Translations under genes and position numbers: made by a program
Source of the DNA: Pochonia chlamydosporia 170
Lineage: Eukaryota > Ascomycota > Sordariomycetes > Hypocreales > Clavicipitaceae
NCBI RefSeq assembly: GCF_001653235.2
Contig: NC_035790.1
Location: 7,626,001 to 7,690,000 of the forward strand
Length of the DNA stretch: 64,000 nucleotides
Direction of reading: 5' to 3'
Notes under the pieces: model-generated
Database searches by the model: none
The model's input: only the letters and a program-made list of their open reading frames with translations
Told to the model about the DNA's origin: nothing
Part shown: positions 23,858 through 35,804 of the stretch, in pieces
How positions within the stretch are numbered: the first letter of the stretch is position 1
Layout: each line of letters starts with the position of its first letter

Positions 23858-26349
23858 ATGTCGGACAAGGCACCCCCGCAACGTGGAGCTGCTCATCGCA
23901 TCCTTGAACTTGAAGACCAAGTTAAAGGGCTGATGGAGACGGTCACCCTCCTTCATCAGATGTACCATCTTGACGCCCTGAACATCCCGAAGCCAGACCA
24001 ATATGTCAAACAAGGCGGATATACAATGCCTGAGCTGCAGCAACGATTTGCCAATCCACCAGTCCAGGCGGGTCAGTCCACGACGACCACAGCACCAACT
24101 ACAGCTCCGGCGGCGAATACTGAACCGCAAGAGGTCAATCAGCCGACAACATCTACTGCTCTTACGTTGGCAGATGTTCAAAATTTGCCACAATATACCT
24201 ACTCGCCGTTAGATGAGGCATCTTCTGAGATCCGACTCCTAGCCTTGGACACATCCGGCTCCGGAGATGATGCTATCTCATGCAGACTCATAACAGCGAG
24301 CTTGGACGATGCCCCCGAATATCATGGAGCTGGGAAGTTCAACAAAAGCCCAATTGAGTGCTTTACGCCCTTATCATATTGCTGGGGATCGGCATCTTTC
24401 ACGGAGCACATTATTGTAGACGGACATTCGTTCCTTGTCACGCCATCTTTACACACGGCCCTGCGGCACTTTCGCAATGTCATTGAACCACCTGAAGATC
24501 CCTTCAATAAACGAGACAGAAAGAACGAGACTTACTGGTGGGTTGATGCCATATGCGTCAACCAAAAGGATGTTGCTGAGAGAAACAGCCAAGTTGGTCT
24601 CATGACGCGGCTGTACAGGGTGGCCCGAATGGTGCATGTTTGGCTGGGAGAAGAGAGGGATAATAGCTCGCAGGCTATGAACCTCATCAAGGACTTGGCA
24701 TATCTTCCCTCAAACCCGGACGACATGGAATCTTGGAACTACATACCGAAGAAGGCTGGACAGACTCATCGACCAGACGGGCCGGGTCGGCGAATGAAGA
24801 AGCTTCCGGTGCACGACACCACTGTGTTGTCGGACGAGGAGAAACTGGAGAATTATACTGCGCTTGTTAGCTTCTACCAGCGCCCTTGGTTCTCTCGAAT
24901 TTGGATCAGGCAGGAAATAGCGCTTCCGGAGGACGTGGCTTTCCATTGTGGTGTTGAGACGTGCAACTGGAAAGATCTTATGCGCACGGCAGACATTCTG
25001 ACGTACCTGGCTGATGAGTATCATTTGCCGACTTTGCAAATCGACGGGTTGCGAGACCAAGACTCGTACGGTTCCTGCTTTCAAAAAGCGTTGGGATTGT
25101 ATGAGCTCCGCGAAGAGATGGGCCGCCGGGGAGGGCAAACGTACGGCGAGCTTCATTCTCTGGCACTGAAATGGAGAGATTGCCAGGCCACCGATCCAAG
25201 AGACAAGGTGTTTGCCATGTTGCCACTGATAAACCCTGATGAAACTGATATTCAAGCGGATTACCACAAAGATAAGCTCAAGGTGTATAAAGAAACGACA
25301 CTGAGTCTCTTGAGAAGCAAGACGGACTTTTTGTCAGGCTGTCAGAATCCTTCCCGGTCAAATGGTTTGCCATCATGGGTCCCGGACTTGGAAGTAGCTT
25401 CCAAGCCTCTGTTGACAGAAACAGATTTTGGTTACAACAAGAGCCCTGACCAATGGGGAGATGAACCAGATGACGTGGCCAATTTTGTTTACATTTCTGA
25501 TCAAGAGAGACTTGACATTGAAGGTGTCATCTTTGACGAGGTTCAAGACATTAGCAAAGATGATTACATCTCCCCAGAATCGTCTAATGAGAATATACGC
25601 ACAATATCAGAGCAGTGGCGGGAGTTCTACGAGACTCGCAGAGACGCCTTATTTGAAAGCTGGGAAGCCCAGGGCAACTGGGATGGAAGGGACGAATGCA
25701 TATCCATGTTTGATATTCCTTTCAACGAAAGTAACTGGAAGTGGCAAGTCCTGCGTAACACGGACGTGGACAGATACCGACTAGGTGGTGACCGCGATGG
25801 GGTTCGCTTCAAGCGATGGGATGACGACACTATAGATCATGACCCCGTACTGAAGAAAGTCAAGCGGCTTCTGCCATCAGATGACAGTCCGTTCTCTTCT
25901 ATTCTTGGCCAAGAGGACGAATACTTTGCATATTTTCGTCCGTTAGCCATTGGACGAAGAATGTTTTTCTCATCCAGAGGAGCTATTGGCCTAATCCCAG
26001 CTGAGGCCCGGGTAGGAGATGCGATCTGCTTCTTTGACGGATGTGGTTGCCCGTTTGTTATCCGAAAGGCTGAAAACGACACATGGGTGATTGTTGGACA
26101 AGCCTGTAAGTGAATATCGGTTGGTTATACCGTGTAACAGTGTACGAAAGACTGACACTTGTGACAGACTACTTTGGCAGAATCGTGTTGTATCAGTCTC
26201 TGAAGAAGCTGCAAAAAACGGCAATCCGTCGTGTAAACGGCGATCACTCGAGGTACCGGCTGCGTCGTATACTGGCTCGTATTATGGTTGTAGAATATAT
26301 GAGACAATATTACTACGTGGTGTGTAAGACTCAGTTGAAATCACTCTGA
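23858..26349 (+). CDS. HET-domain heterokaryon-incompatibility-type protein
   Basis: Two exons: 23858-26105 and 26168-26349, giving about 809 aa. The intron has GTAAGT, a CTGAC branch point and CAG. Without it the frame stops one codon after the donor; with it a further 60 residues follow. An N-terminal heptad segment (about 14-40) may oligomerise. A Thr/Pro-rich linker leads to the HET domain, residues about 165-350, with LSYCWG (172-177), WWVDAICVNQ (227-236), VWLGEE (261-266) and RIWIRQEIALP. The central and C-terminal regions (RDKVFAMLPL, CGCPFVIRKAENDTWVIVGQA) match the long fungal HET class. Such proteins trigger cell death when incompatible hyphae fuse, but many genomic HET genes have no proven role. 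The partner is unknown. Confidence 0.92.
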
Positions 26350-28086
26350 TGGTTGAGTCGTATTCGTAACAAGATCTGTGCTGAGAAGAATACTGTATCA
26401 GCATTGAGCAATTGAAGTGAATGATAGTCTCAAGCTGTTCAATCAATGTTGTTTGGCAAGGCGCGGACTCCAAGCTCCAGATGAAACATTAGGACGAGGA
26501 CTGGTGAGTTGTGACGTGCGTGATTGGGCATGACAAGGATCTGGTTGAACATGGAGGTGCGGGTGCAACGCCATTGAGCGATTCTCTTGCCTCTTCAATG
26601 GCCCTTCAATGTCGAATGAGTGCCTAGCAGGAAACCTGGAGAAGCTCTTCGTGGCATCCATTCATGAATTGGCCAAAAGGTTAGAAGAGCTCACCTCGAC
26701 ACTTTAGGCTGTATTATACAGAGCACTAGAGTACTTGTCGTCATATCGGGCCTGTTAGCCCGCCTCGTATTGTGATGGCACCAAACAAGGCAATATACAT
26801 GGATGTGTCTGAACATCAAATTGATGAATGCAATAAAGTACGAGGTACCTAGGTAGGCAGGTTTGGGTCAGGACTCAGGAGAATACGGGTTGCTTGCCTT
26901 AGCGTTGCCTTGATATCGCCTAGCTCCTTCCGAAATTAATTTCAGGGCCAGGCGCTTGTTGTGGAAGGAACCAGACTCGACCAGAGCTCAATGTTCATTC
27001 AAATGTTATGACCAGACTGGCCATTGCATTGAGACTCCAGCTATGATGGAAGGTAGGTTGAGAGAGTGCCTTTGCAAGAAGGCATGTGGCAGAGCCAATG
27101 CGAGGGAACAAGTTAAAAGCAGGTCGACGATGCAGCATTCTCAAATCAAGATTTTTGTCTTTGTTTCATATGCAGCGTATTTCGTCATCTCGTCACTGGG
27201 TGCGTAGCTCTATTACCGTATCCATTTTCTTGGGGAAGGTGGCAAGCCCAAATAGACCATGGCCGAACCCCAGGCTGGCATCAACCAGACATGGACCAGA
27301 CATGGACCTTCTTCAATTTCCCCTGGTCTTCTGTTCATCCACCAATGCGCCTAACCAGACTTACATGGGTCAGCACGTTACCAGTCCAAATGAAAGCGCC
27401 ATGAGACGGAAAAAAAGCTTCTAGGGTGTTTTTAGCACATTCTGAAGTTCACTAGCTAACGACTTTGGCCCACTGAATTGCTCCTCGTGGCTCGAAAACT
27501 GTGGATTCTTTCATCATCATGGATTGATTCATGGCCCCCCTGCCCCGTCATCTAGGTCCAACGGTAACAGATTTGAGCCAACGGCCAGCAGAGTCAGCAG
27601 CGACCATGGATCCCGGCGATTACTATTTAGCGGTAGTCATGTCCAACACGAGTTGGTCGCGATTGCGATCTTTGATCAGAACTGCCCCAGCTCTTTCCAG
27701 GTCGTCGTGATCGCAGTTACCCGTCGTTCGTTTCTCCGGGTAACCCGTTGGTTCGACTTTTGTCCACTCTTCGTTTTGCAATTTCGCGCAACCTTGCCGA
27801 GTACTTGTCTCACCGTGGCATTTTGTGTGCTTTTGGACGCAATACGGATTACACTACCGTCGCTCATCCGTTTCGGATTTCGCTTACCACTTGGGGATTC
27901 TTGGGACTTGCTGCTGAGACATTTTGGGCTTTGTCTTCTCTGGTAATAATCCAGGGAAATTTTGAGTCGGACGTTCTATCTATGCTTTGCTTTGACTCGA
28001 ACCAATTTTCGGTCCTTGTGCGGTTCTGTTTGAAATAGAGCAGGTTACCCGACTGGGAAAACCTCCCCTTTTAACCACAGGTTACG
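26350..28086. promoter_or_regulatory. Long 5' flank of the GH72 gene with clustered ACCAGAC motifs
   Basis: About 1.7 kb without a recognisable gene. ACCAGA(C) hexamers cluster at about 26970-27020 and 27285-27360, five or more copies within 400 bp. The last 350 bp are T-rich with short pyrimidine tracts and are presumably promoter and leader. No RNA gene was seen. Confidence 0.45.
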
Positions 28087-29554
28087 ATGAAGCTCACTAC
28101 CGTCTGCACGGCATTGTTCGGCTTGGTTGCTTCTGTTGCTGCTCTTGATGCCGTGGAGGCCTACGGAAACAAGTTTTTTAACAAGAATGGAACACAATTC
28201 TTTGTAAAAGGTAAGCCGAGCGGTTCGGGGACACTCTCTAACCAAGTGTTGTTCTAACAATAAATAGGCGTTGCCTATCAACTTGTCCCCGATGATCCCC
28301 TCGTTGACACTGAACAATGTAAACGGGACTTTTCTCTCATGAAAGAATTGGGTGTCAATACAATCCGAGTCTATCACGTTGATGCCAAAGCTAAGCACGA
28401 TGGGTGCATGAAGGCTTTGGATGATGCAGGAATTTATCTCCTTGTTGATATGGATACCTTTGACACGTACATTGAGGCTGTAAGCATACTTTCAAATTGG
28501 GACCTACGCATAGTCCCTCCTCCATCCATGTTTAACAGTTACGCAGAAAGGACTTTACTGGAACTCGACTCAGTATGAAAGGTACTCTGAAGTCATGGAC
28601 GCCTTCCACAGTTACGACAACGTGTTGGGATTCTTTGTTGGCAACGAAAACATTGCCAAAAAGGACGATTCCCCAGCCGCTCCTTTTCTCAAGGCCGCTG
28701 CTCGCGACATGAAGGTCTACCGGGACAGAAAAGGCTACCGTACTATCCCAATTGGGTACTCCGCCGCGGATATCGTGCAGCTTCGCCCTATGCTACAGGA
28801 CTACCTCACGTGCGGTGGTAATTCGTCCGAGATTGTCGACTTCTTCGCCCTCAACTCCTACTCCTGGTGCGACCCTAGCACATTCGAAACATCCAGCTAC
28901 GACAAGCTACAAGAGTATGCCAAAAATTTCCCCGTGCCAATCTTTTTTAGTGAAACAGGTTGCAACGTTCCCGGTCCCCGGTTATGGGATGACCAAGACG
29001 CCATCTTTAGCAAGCCAATGATTAACGACTGGAGCGGTGCTATTGTCTACGAGTGGATTCAGGAACAGAACAACTACGGCTTGATTTCCTATGGACCTAA
29101 GGTCGACGCTTCCCAACAGGGCCAAGACGTTGTTGACGGCTTCACTCGCAAAGGCAAACCGACCCCAATTAGTCCCGACTTTAACAACCTCAAGACTAAA
29201 TGGGCGAGTATCCATCCCACCGGTGTGATGAAGAAGGACTATGATCCCAAAAAGGTGTCGACCCGGGCTTGTCCGACGTCAACTGCAGGTGGATGGTGGC
29301 AAGTGAATGGAAATGTACAGTTGCCAACGGTTGGTGAGACCTTGACGGGCACCTTTACCAGTCAAGCCAGTGCCACTGCCGACCCATCAGATAAGCCTAA
29401 ACCTACCGACAACAGCAAGGGTGGCAGCGGTAGCAGCAATGGCAATGGTAGCGGCAAGAAGGACGAGGACAATGCGGCTACCCACGACAGGCAAGTTGCC
29501 GCCGCCGGAGTCAGCATTGCGGCTGTTGTGTTGCTCTTCGCTCTGGTGCTGTAA
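28087..29554 (+). CDS. GPI-anchored beta-1,3-glucanosyltransferase, GH72 (Gas/Gel family)
   Basis: Three exons: 28087-28210, 28268-28479, 28547-29554; the last acceptor is CGCAG at 28546, chosen because only it keeps frame. The product is about 447 aa. Residues 1-19 are a signal peptide. The GH72 barrel shows [10 protein letters not shown], the acid/base Glu146 in GNEN and the nucleophile Glu248 in FFSETGCN. The enzyme elongates beta-1,3-glucan chains at the cell surface by transglycosylation. It lacks a C-terminal X8/CBM43 Cys-box, so it belongs to the shorter Gel1-like group. A Ser/Gly/Lys-rich linker is followed by a C-terminal hydrophobic tail ([15 protein letters not shown]), the GPI-attachment signal. 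Confidence 0.94.
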
Positions 29555-30520
29555 CCAGGAGTGACTTTTGCTTCGGAGAGTTTGTGAAGGTTGTAGACGA
29601 CTTCCCGGATACCCAGCTCACGATGCAATTGTTTTGCTGCCTTTTAGAGGGCACAGCTTACCTGCTGGCAAGCGCTGTGGCCACTGCATTCTTGGTACAT
29701 ATGTCTTATTTTCTTGTTCATATACAACTTTTGTGGACTGGTGTGAATGTAACATACATGATGAATGGATGGATGAATTGGGGTTGATGTATGCAATATT
29801 ACAGATAGACAAATTTCACGAATTGGCGACTTAGCATTATGTGTTTGAGTTCTCACAGGTGACGTGCTCATCATGCTCTGGAATTTGACCGTGGGAATCA
29901 AGAGTCGTCACTGTGAATGGAATCCAACAGGAGCGCTCTTTGTTCGAACTTGTACTGCGAATCACCAAGGTGGATACTGGAGCGTCTTCTGAACAGTGAT
30001 GATGACTAAGTTCACTTGCCCAGCCACCCATGACAACTAGTACCATGCCGCCGCCGGCTTTGTCCATGAGGTCGAGGATGGGGGATACGGAACTGGGAAT
30101 GGAAGATACATGGAGCGAGAGATACTGTAGTACGGACGCATCTACAATCACAATCAAGAATACGCCGTCTTTTGTACCGGCATAGTCTGTGCAGAGGCAT
30201 TTCCCTCTCGTGCATGTACGAAAACAGCCAATTTTGAAATTTGGTGGCGACGAATAAATTTTGCTCAAATGCTGTGTCGGTTGTGTATCTAGTCCGGCAG
30301 AATTTTGGGGCACGATATAAGGGCAATCGAGTGACTGACTCAGCAAATTTTCTCCGACCGCCCGCCATCATTGAACCCATTGCCGCGCCGCCTCAGTCAG
30401 TAGTAGCCCGCCATCGAAAAGAGCTGCAACGAACTCGACTTTTGCCATCTTGCACCCAATTTTCGCTGGCACACCACGTCGCATGCATTCCTCGCTGCTG
30501 CAATCGACACAATTGGCATC
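29555..30520. other. Intergenic between GH72 and TBF1-like genes, one doubtful antisense frame
   Basis: About 970 bp. The minus strand holds an uninterrupted 169-codon frame, 30346-29837, with a plausible hydrophobic centre but no recognised domain and no homologue that I can name. Its start would lie 175 bp from the TBF1-like start in divergent orientation. It could be a small orphan gene or chance. The rest is 3' UTR of GH72 and the promoter of the next gene. Confidence 0.3.
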
Positions 30521-33500
30521 ATGGCCGAGTCGGCGTTAGCTGCGGCCAGTGCCGTTCCTGCCGCGACAGGTATGTCTTTTGCCTTGCTCCGACAGATGGA
30601 CATCGGTCCCGCCACCAGGACAACTGACTGTCGCAAATGGCGCGCGGGGCCCTGGATGCGACGACGTCATTGTGAATGGAATTGTATCCGGGTACAGTGT
30701 TACTAATGAAGTTTTCTGCAGATATAAAACAAGAAAACGACCCGACTGGCTTGGAGGGCCTCGACTTTGCACTGCCGCCAGAGCTCGCCTCGAAACGACC
30801 ATTCGAAGATGTCAGCACCACTACCGCGGCACCAGAGGCCAAACGAGCAAAGACGGAGACTGAAACGGAAGAAGCTTCACTTGAGGATGGGTTGGCACTA
30901 TTGGTACAGAATGCGCTGTCAAATGTTGGCGATCTAGTCGATCAATTTACGAGTGGCAACCATTCGTTACCAGAACCACCCGCATCTGATCCTATGGAAC
31001 TGGACACGGCTATACCGCTGCCTGAGCCGCCTATTGTTCTAGCGACATTTGCATCAGATCCCCAAAAGTACATTCGCGACGCCAATGTCCATGCGCTAGG
31101 CAATCTCGTAAGTCGTTGCACTACCAAGCGACCAAAAACATCCTTGACTGACCGGCGCATTGCCTAGGCCTTGTCGCTCTTGCTTATTCTCGTACAACCG
31201 CCGTTCGAAGATACCATCAAGCTAGTTCGAGGCTCAGCATCACAACACCAACAATCATATCGCAAGCTAAAAGGCTCGTTCGAGCACGTCCGCGAACTGT
31301 ACTCAACAGGACCAGTCTTATCCGCCGATCAACTTGAATTACGAGATTTTGATTCCAGAACCTTTATCGAACTAGCAAACCTTGCGCAGTTGGGCTCATG
31401 GTTGGTTGATGGAACGCCCAAAGCACTCTCTGAAGCCGACGAAAATTTTCTGGCAATGTTCCAGTGCCAGCTATCCGACCTGCCTGCTGGAATGACGGAA
31501 CTGTATTTGGGCATCAAGACTCAAAGAGCGATTGAATTTCTCGTTGAGAAGGAGCCGGAAAAGCCATCGGAGGAGGTTATTGGAGAGGTTTTGACACAAG
31601 GTCTTGAAGATGCGTTGAAAGAACAACACGGTGGCGGGGAGTTGACGACTGCGGACCAAAGCTTTGTGTCTTCGGTGCAAACAAGGAAAGAGACCTTGCA
31701 AGGGGAGGTAAAGGAACAGTCGGAGCCAGGTATGTTTTCAACGGGATGGGGTTACGTTGATGGATGATGGTGGCTAACTGGCTATTGAAGCTGCACTTCG
31801 AGATAAACATCCCGCGGAAGACCTTTTGAGAAGCTACTTGGAATACGCCGCCGACCGACTGAAATCATTGACAGATTTGGGTAGCAGATTAGGAGTTACG
31901 ATAGAGCTCAGCAGTGGCGAACCGCAACCAGAAGTCATCGAGGACGCGTCTGGCGAGGCCGATTTGGATCTGGACGATTTATCTTCCTTCTTCGAGAAGA
32001 CGGCTTCTGGCCTTGTCCAGAATGCCTTGGCGGGATTGTCAGAGGAGCCTCCCGAGGCGATCCCAGCAGCGGGCGGAGAGGCAGCAGCGCAAGCTTCAAA
32101 CGCTGAGAATAAGACAGAAACCGCTCCGGCACATACCAACGGCAAGATTGATCTGATGACGGACTACAAGGAGCTGGAGGCTCTTGTTGCGGAGAGCACA
32201 TCAAACTATGTAAAGACGACGCTTCACGGACTCTCACCCGTTCCCTACCAACCCACCGTCCCTACCAGTACCAGTAAGTTTGTCGCTCAATATCGCGTCC
32301 GCATCAACCTTCTAATGCAGTTTCACAGCCGAGAGCATGGCCGCTCAATTACCCTACCTTACGCAACTGCAACACCATCAAGCGCAACATCCATACTACA
32401 CCTATACACAACCACCCCCAGAGCCGCAACAACCGCCAGCTCCTGGTGAAAACCTGCCGCCCAACCAGACGTTCCCTAGTGCGATACTGTACGACAAGGC
32501 GCGGCAAGCTGCCCTCTCGAAGTCCTCTGCTCACACTAGAAGGGAGGGACTTCACTCAACTCGTCGACCTTGGACTCAGGAAGAAGAGAAGGCGCTCATG
32601 GCTGGCCTCGACATGGTCAAGGGACCGCATTGGAGCCAGATCTTGACGCTGTTTGGTCAGAATGGCACAATATCAGATATACTCAAGGACAGAACGCAGG
32701 TGCAGCTCAAAGATAAAGCCAGGAATCTCAAGCTCTTCTTCTTGAAGACTAATTCTGAGATGCCGTATTACCTCCAAGCTGTGACGGGCGAGCTCAAGAC
32801 CCGAGCACCAACGCAAGCTGCGAGGAAGGAGGCCGAGGAGAGAGCCAGGCTGAACTCGGAGGAAGACCAGGCCAAACTCCAAGGGATCATGGCTCTGGCA
32901 GGCGGTCTGCAACATCCTCCTCATGGTCGGACTTCAGCCAGCCCTGCCAGTGCTGTTGGATCGGGAGTCGTGACGCCGGCGCAGGCAGCTCAAGCTCACG
33001 CGGCTTCGGCCCCTGCGCAGCATCATGTCGGGCATCAAGGTCATGGAGCAGGACAAGCAGGCCATGCAACGACGATGCCTCGGCCGCTGGTGACACCGGC
33101 ATCTCAAATTCGCCCAGGTGTCCAGACTAACTCGCAGCAATTGTTGCACTCTGTTGCTCAAGCTCAAGCTCAGGCACATGCTCGTCCTCAAGCGCAGCTG
33201 CCACCGCAGGTTCCTCGACCGCAAGGCCAGCCACAGCATCAGCAGCAACTTCAACATCAACATCAACAGCAGCAGCAGAGACAGCCTCATCCTCAGCCGA
33301 CGCCGCAACACACACAACCGCAGCCACAGGCGCAACAAGCCCAGCCAACGCAGCAACATCAAGCTCAGCAGCCAACACGTACACCTCCTACACCACAGGC
33401 GGCACCAAACGCACAAGCGCAAACAAACACAGCTGCAGCCCAGCAGCAGCAACATCATCCTCCAGCAGCAACAACATCTACCAACGCAAGCACGCCGGCT

Positions 33501-33776
33501 ACGGCTGCAGCTACGGCGCCGCCTCAACCCACGGCCTCAGCTACACCGGTGCAGCCACCGCAAGCAGCTCAACCCGTCAAGCAAACGCCGCCTGTCCCGA
33601 CGCCTTCACCAGCACCTCCAACTCCGCAGACGCCTTCTCTTCCTCAGGCGTCTCCGCCCCAGGCGGCACCAAAGCCAGACGGACCGACAAACCAGGAGCA
33701 AGACGACAATGCCGCAGAGGCAGCTCTCCTCGAGGGCCTGCAAGCCGTTGTAGCACAAAGTCTTGCCTCGTCATGA
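30521..33776 (+). CDS. TBF1/TRF-type telobox Myb DNA-binding protein
   Basis: Five exons: 30521-30569, 30722-31107, 31168-31729, 31791-32273, 32329-33776, all with consistent phase; the product is about 975 aa. Residues about 120-330 resemble the TRF homology (dimerisation) domain: ASDPQKYIRDANVHALGNL and DSRTFIELANLAQLGSWL. A single C-terminal-type Myb repeat lies at about 573-632, starting RPWTQEEEKALMAGLDMV and containing the telobox VQLKDKARN at 618-626. That ordering is typical of yeast Tbf1 and its filamentous relatives, which bind TTAGGG-like repeats at telomeres, subtelomeres and some promoters. After the Myb repeat comes an unusually long, Gln/Pro/Ala/His-rich tail of about 300 aa (33000-33700), partly CAG/CAA repeats. 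The acidic middle (31900-32150) may be an activation or linker region. Nuclear protein. Confidence 0.9.
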
Positions 33777-34426
33777 TTGTTTGCCAGAGTTGGGGTTCAA
33801 CGACCGTATTCTCGCCCTACTTTTTTGCAGTATGGAACGACTAGTACATGAATGAATTTATCTGTTTTCTGTTTATTAGGACGACTTATGATAATCAGCT
33901 ACATAGCTGAGAATGGGTACTCGGCGCAAAGGGGACCATGTTTCTACAACGTACGAAAATGCTGGAGTAGTTTTTTTTTCTTTTTCTTCCCTCATTCATG
34001 ATTTATAGAATCGGGCACGCGTCATTTTTCCCCCTCAGTAATGATACCACGGGAAGGGAAGAGAAGGGAGGTAGGAAATCTTGTCACTTTGAAAAGTTAA
34101 CTCGGGTCGAATATGTGGTCGCGTGAGGAACCAGGCTTTGTGCGTGCGTGGAGACACGTGTAGTGAGCCTTGTACGAGGGTGTCGAGCTGCGGTTTCTAT
34201 CCGTGTCGACGACCGGTGAACTTGGTGTCTGTTTTTATTCGGCGATGACCGGGGTGAGGTGGGTGAGGCATCAGGGCGACAATATGTAGCTTTCCGTTCG
34301 ATGGACAGGCTGTTGTTGTCGGGTAGTTGCAATTGTATCGCCTCGTATAAGCATAAATAGCACACCGTATCCTACCTTGATCTTGCCAGTTCCTCATCTG
34401 TTTCTCACAGCATTGAATCGACCGAT
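33777..34426. other. Intergenic, nothing recognised
   Basis: About 650 bp between the TBF1-like gene and the Cys/His-repeat gene. It has a T-rich stretch at 33967-33986. Short minus-strand frames here have no recognisable character. Confidence 0.4.
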
Positions 34427-35747
34427 ATGGCGGGCCATCGTGCGCGGCATATCTGCACGAGTAGACACTCCCACTCCCATGTGTCTCCATGCCCTGGGAA
34501 TAGCGGCACATGCGGCCAACGACGCTGGGAAGGTCAAATTCTGGGATACGATCGACAGGTTCAATCGTTGCACTGTGAACAGCATACGTGTCGGTTCGTC
34601 ACGGAAGGTTCGTTATGTCACCGCCAGAAACGGCCGGGGGATAAATGTTGCCCGCACCGTATGCCTCAAGAATACTTACATGGTTGCTTCGGTACACTAA
34701 CTCGAGGCAGATCTTCGGTGTGAGGCGTGGATTGGCGAGGAGCGATGCAGGAATGAGGTTCGAGATGGTGATGGTATCAGATTTCGATTCTGTCAGGAAC
34801 TTCGTACGTTTTCTTCCCGTCACAAGCCCTTATTCTAGGATCGAGATACTGAGTGTAAAATTACTGACCGTATAGACTCCTGTATTGAGCGGCAATGCCG
34901 GAATGAACGAATACGTCTACATGATCGAGACCTTAGGTACTGTGACTCCCATCGCTGCCATACGGATGGATGTCCGAACCGGCATGGCACATCACACACC
35001 TGCGAGACCATCACTCGTACCGCCGTCACTACTGAACAGACAGAGTCTCACTCTACCCGAGTGTGCTCCGCTCATCCGTGCCGTCGTCCCTGTCACGGTC
35101 CTGCAGCGTATTGCGCCACTCATACTTGTGAAGTCGTGATCTGCTACGAGAGAAGAACGCGAGGACACTTCTGTGCCACCCATGTCTGCAGCGAGAGCGG
35201 CTGTGAGAGTGTTCGAGGAGCAGGTATCTTCTGCGAGACGCATACCTGTCGTCGGGGAGGATGTACCGATGGCCATGGCGGCTTTCTATTCTGTCAGAGA
35301 CATAGGTGTGTTTCACGGGGCTGTAGTGCCGAAGCTATGTTCGATGGTTTATGTTCAGGGTGTACGGGAGTGCGAGTTCAACCAACATTTCGAGAAGGTG
35401 AGCTTCCTAAATGCATGTTATTCGGAAGGATACTAAGATTCGCAGACCTTTGCAGGAACTCTGCCCCGAGTCTTGACCCCCCTGGACAGGGAACACATTT
35501 CTGCACCAAAAATCTTTGCCAGCTTCGATCGTGTGGTAATGGGCGTGAAGTGTCGTTTGATTGCTATGGGATGCATGGGTGCGGTTATGGTGTTTGTCAT
35601 AGGGTGCGTAAGATGGAGGCCTCGGGTCTGTTGGACGGTGTTGTGATGGAAGGGGGGACGATTTATGGGTTTCGTGATTTGCATGTTTGTGGGCATGGGG
35701 TGAGGTGTGAGAGTCGTGTTATTGGGGGGGATGTTTGTGGGAGATAG
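34427..35747 (+). CDS. Cys/His tandem-repeat protein, putative zinc-binding, unassigned family
   Basis: Four exons assembled by phase and repeat continuity: 34427-34658, 34711-34803, 34876-35397, 35446-35747, about 382 aa. Introns have CTAAC, CTGAC and CTAAG branch-like sites. I do not recognise the family. The protein is built from roughly ten units of a repeat, best seen at 35060-35380, with a 20-residue period: C-x2-H-x-C-x4-C-x8-[FYL]-. Examples are FCATHVCSESGC, FCETHTCRRGGC, FCQRHRCVSRGC and YCDSHRC. Each unit offers one His and three Cys, enough for a zinc site. There is no signal peptide, membrane helix or catalytic motif. The third intron is 48 nt and has no in-frame stop, so retention adds 16 residues. 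The extreme C-terminus loses the repeat and becomes Gly-rich. The 5' start is uncertain; an upstream exon is possible. Confidence 0.7.
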
Positions 35748-35804
35748 TTGATGTTGGTGTTGGGTGATGGGATGTGGTGAGGTTTTGGTGGTGGTGGTTG
35801 TGAT

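Noticed and set aside
33118..33753. A 211-codon frame overlapping the telobox gene
   Set aside because: This is the frame-shadow of the Gln/Pro-rich tail: repetitive CAG/CAA codons stay open in several frames.
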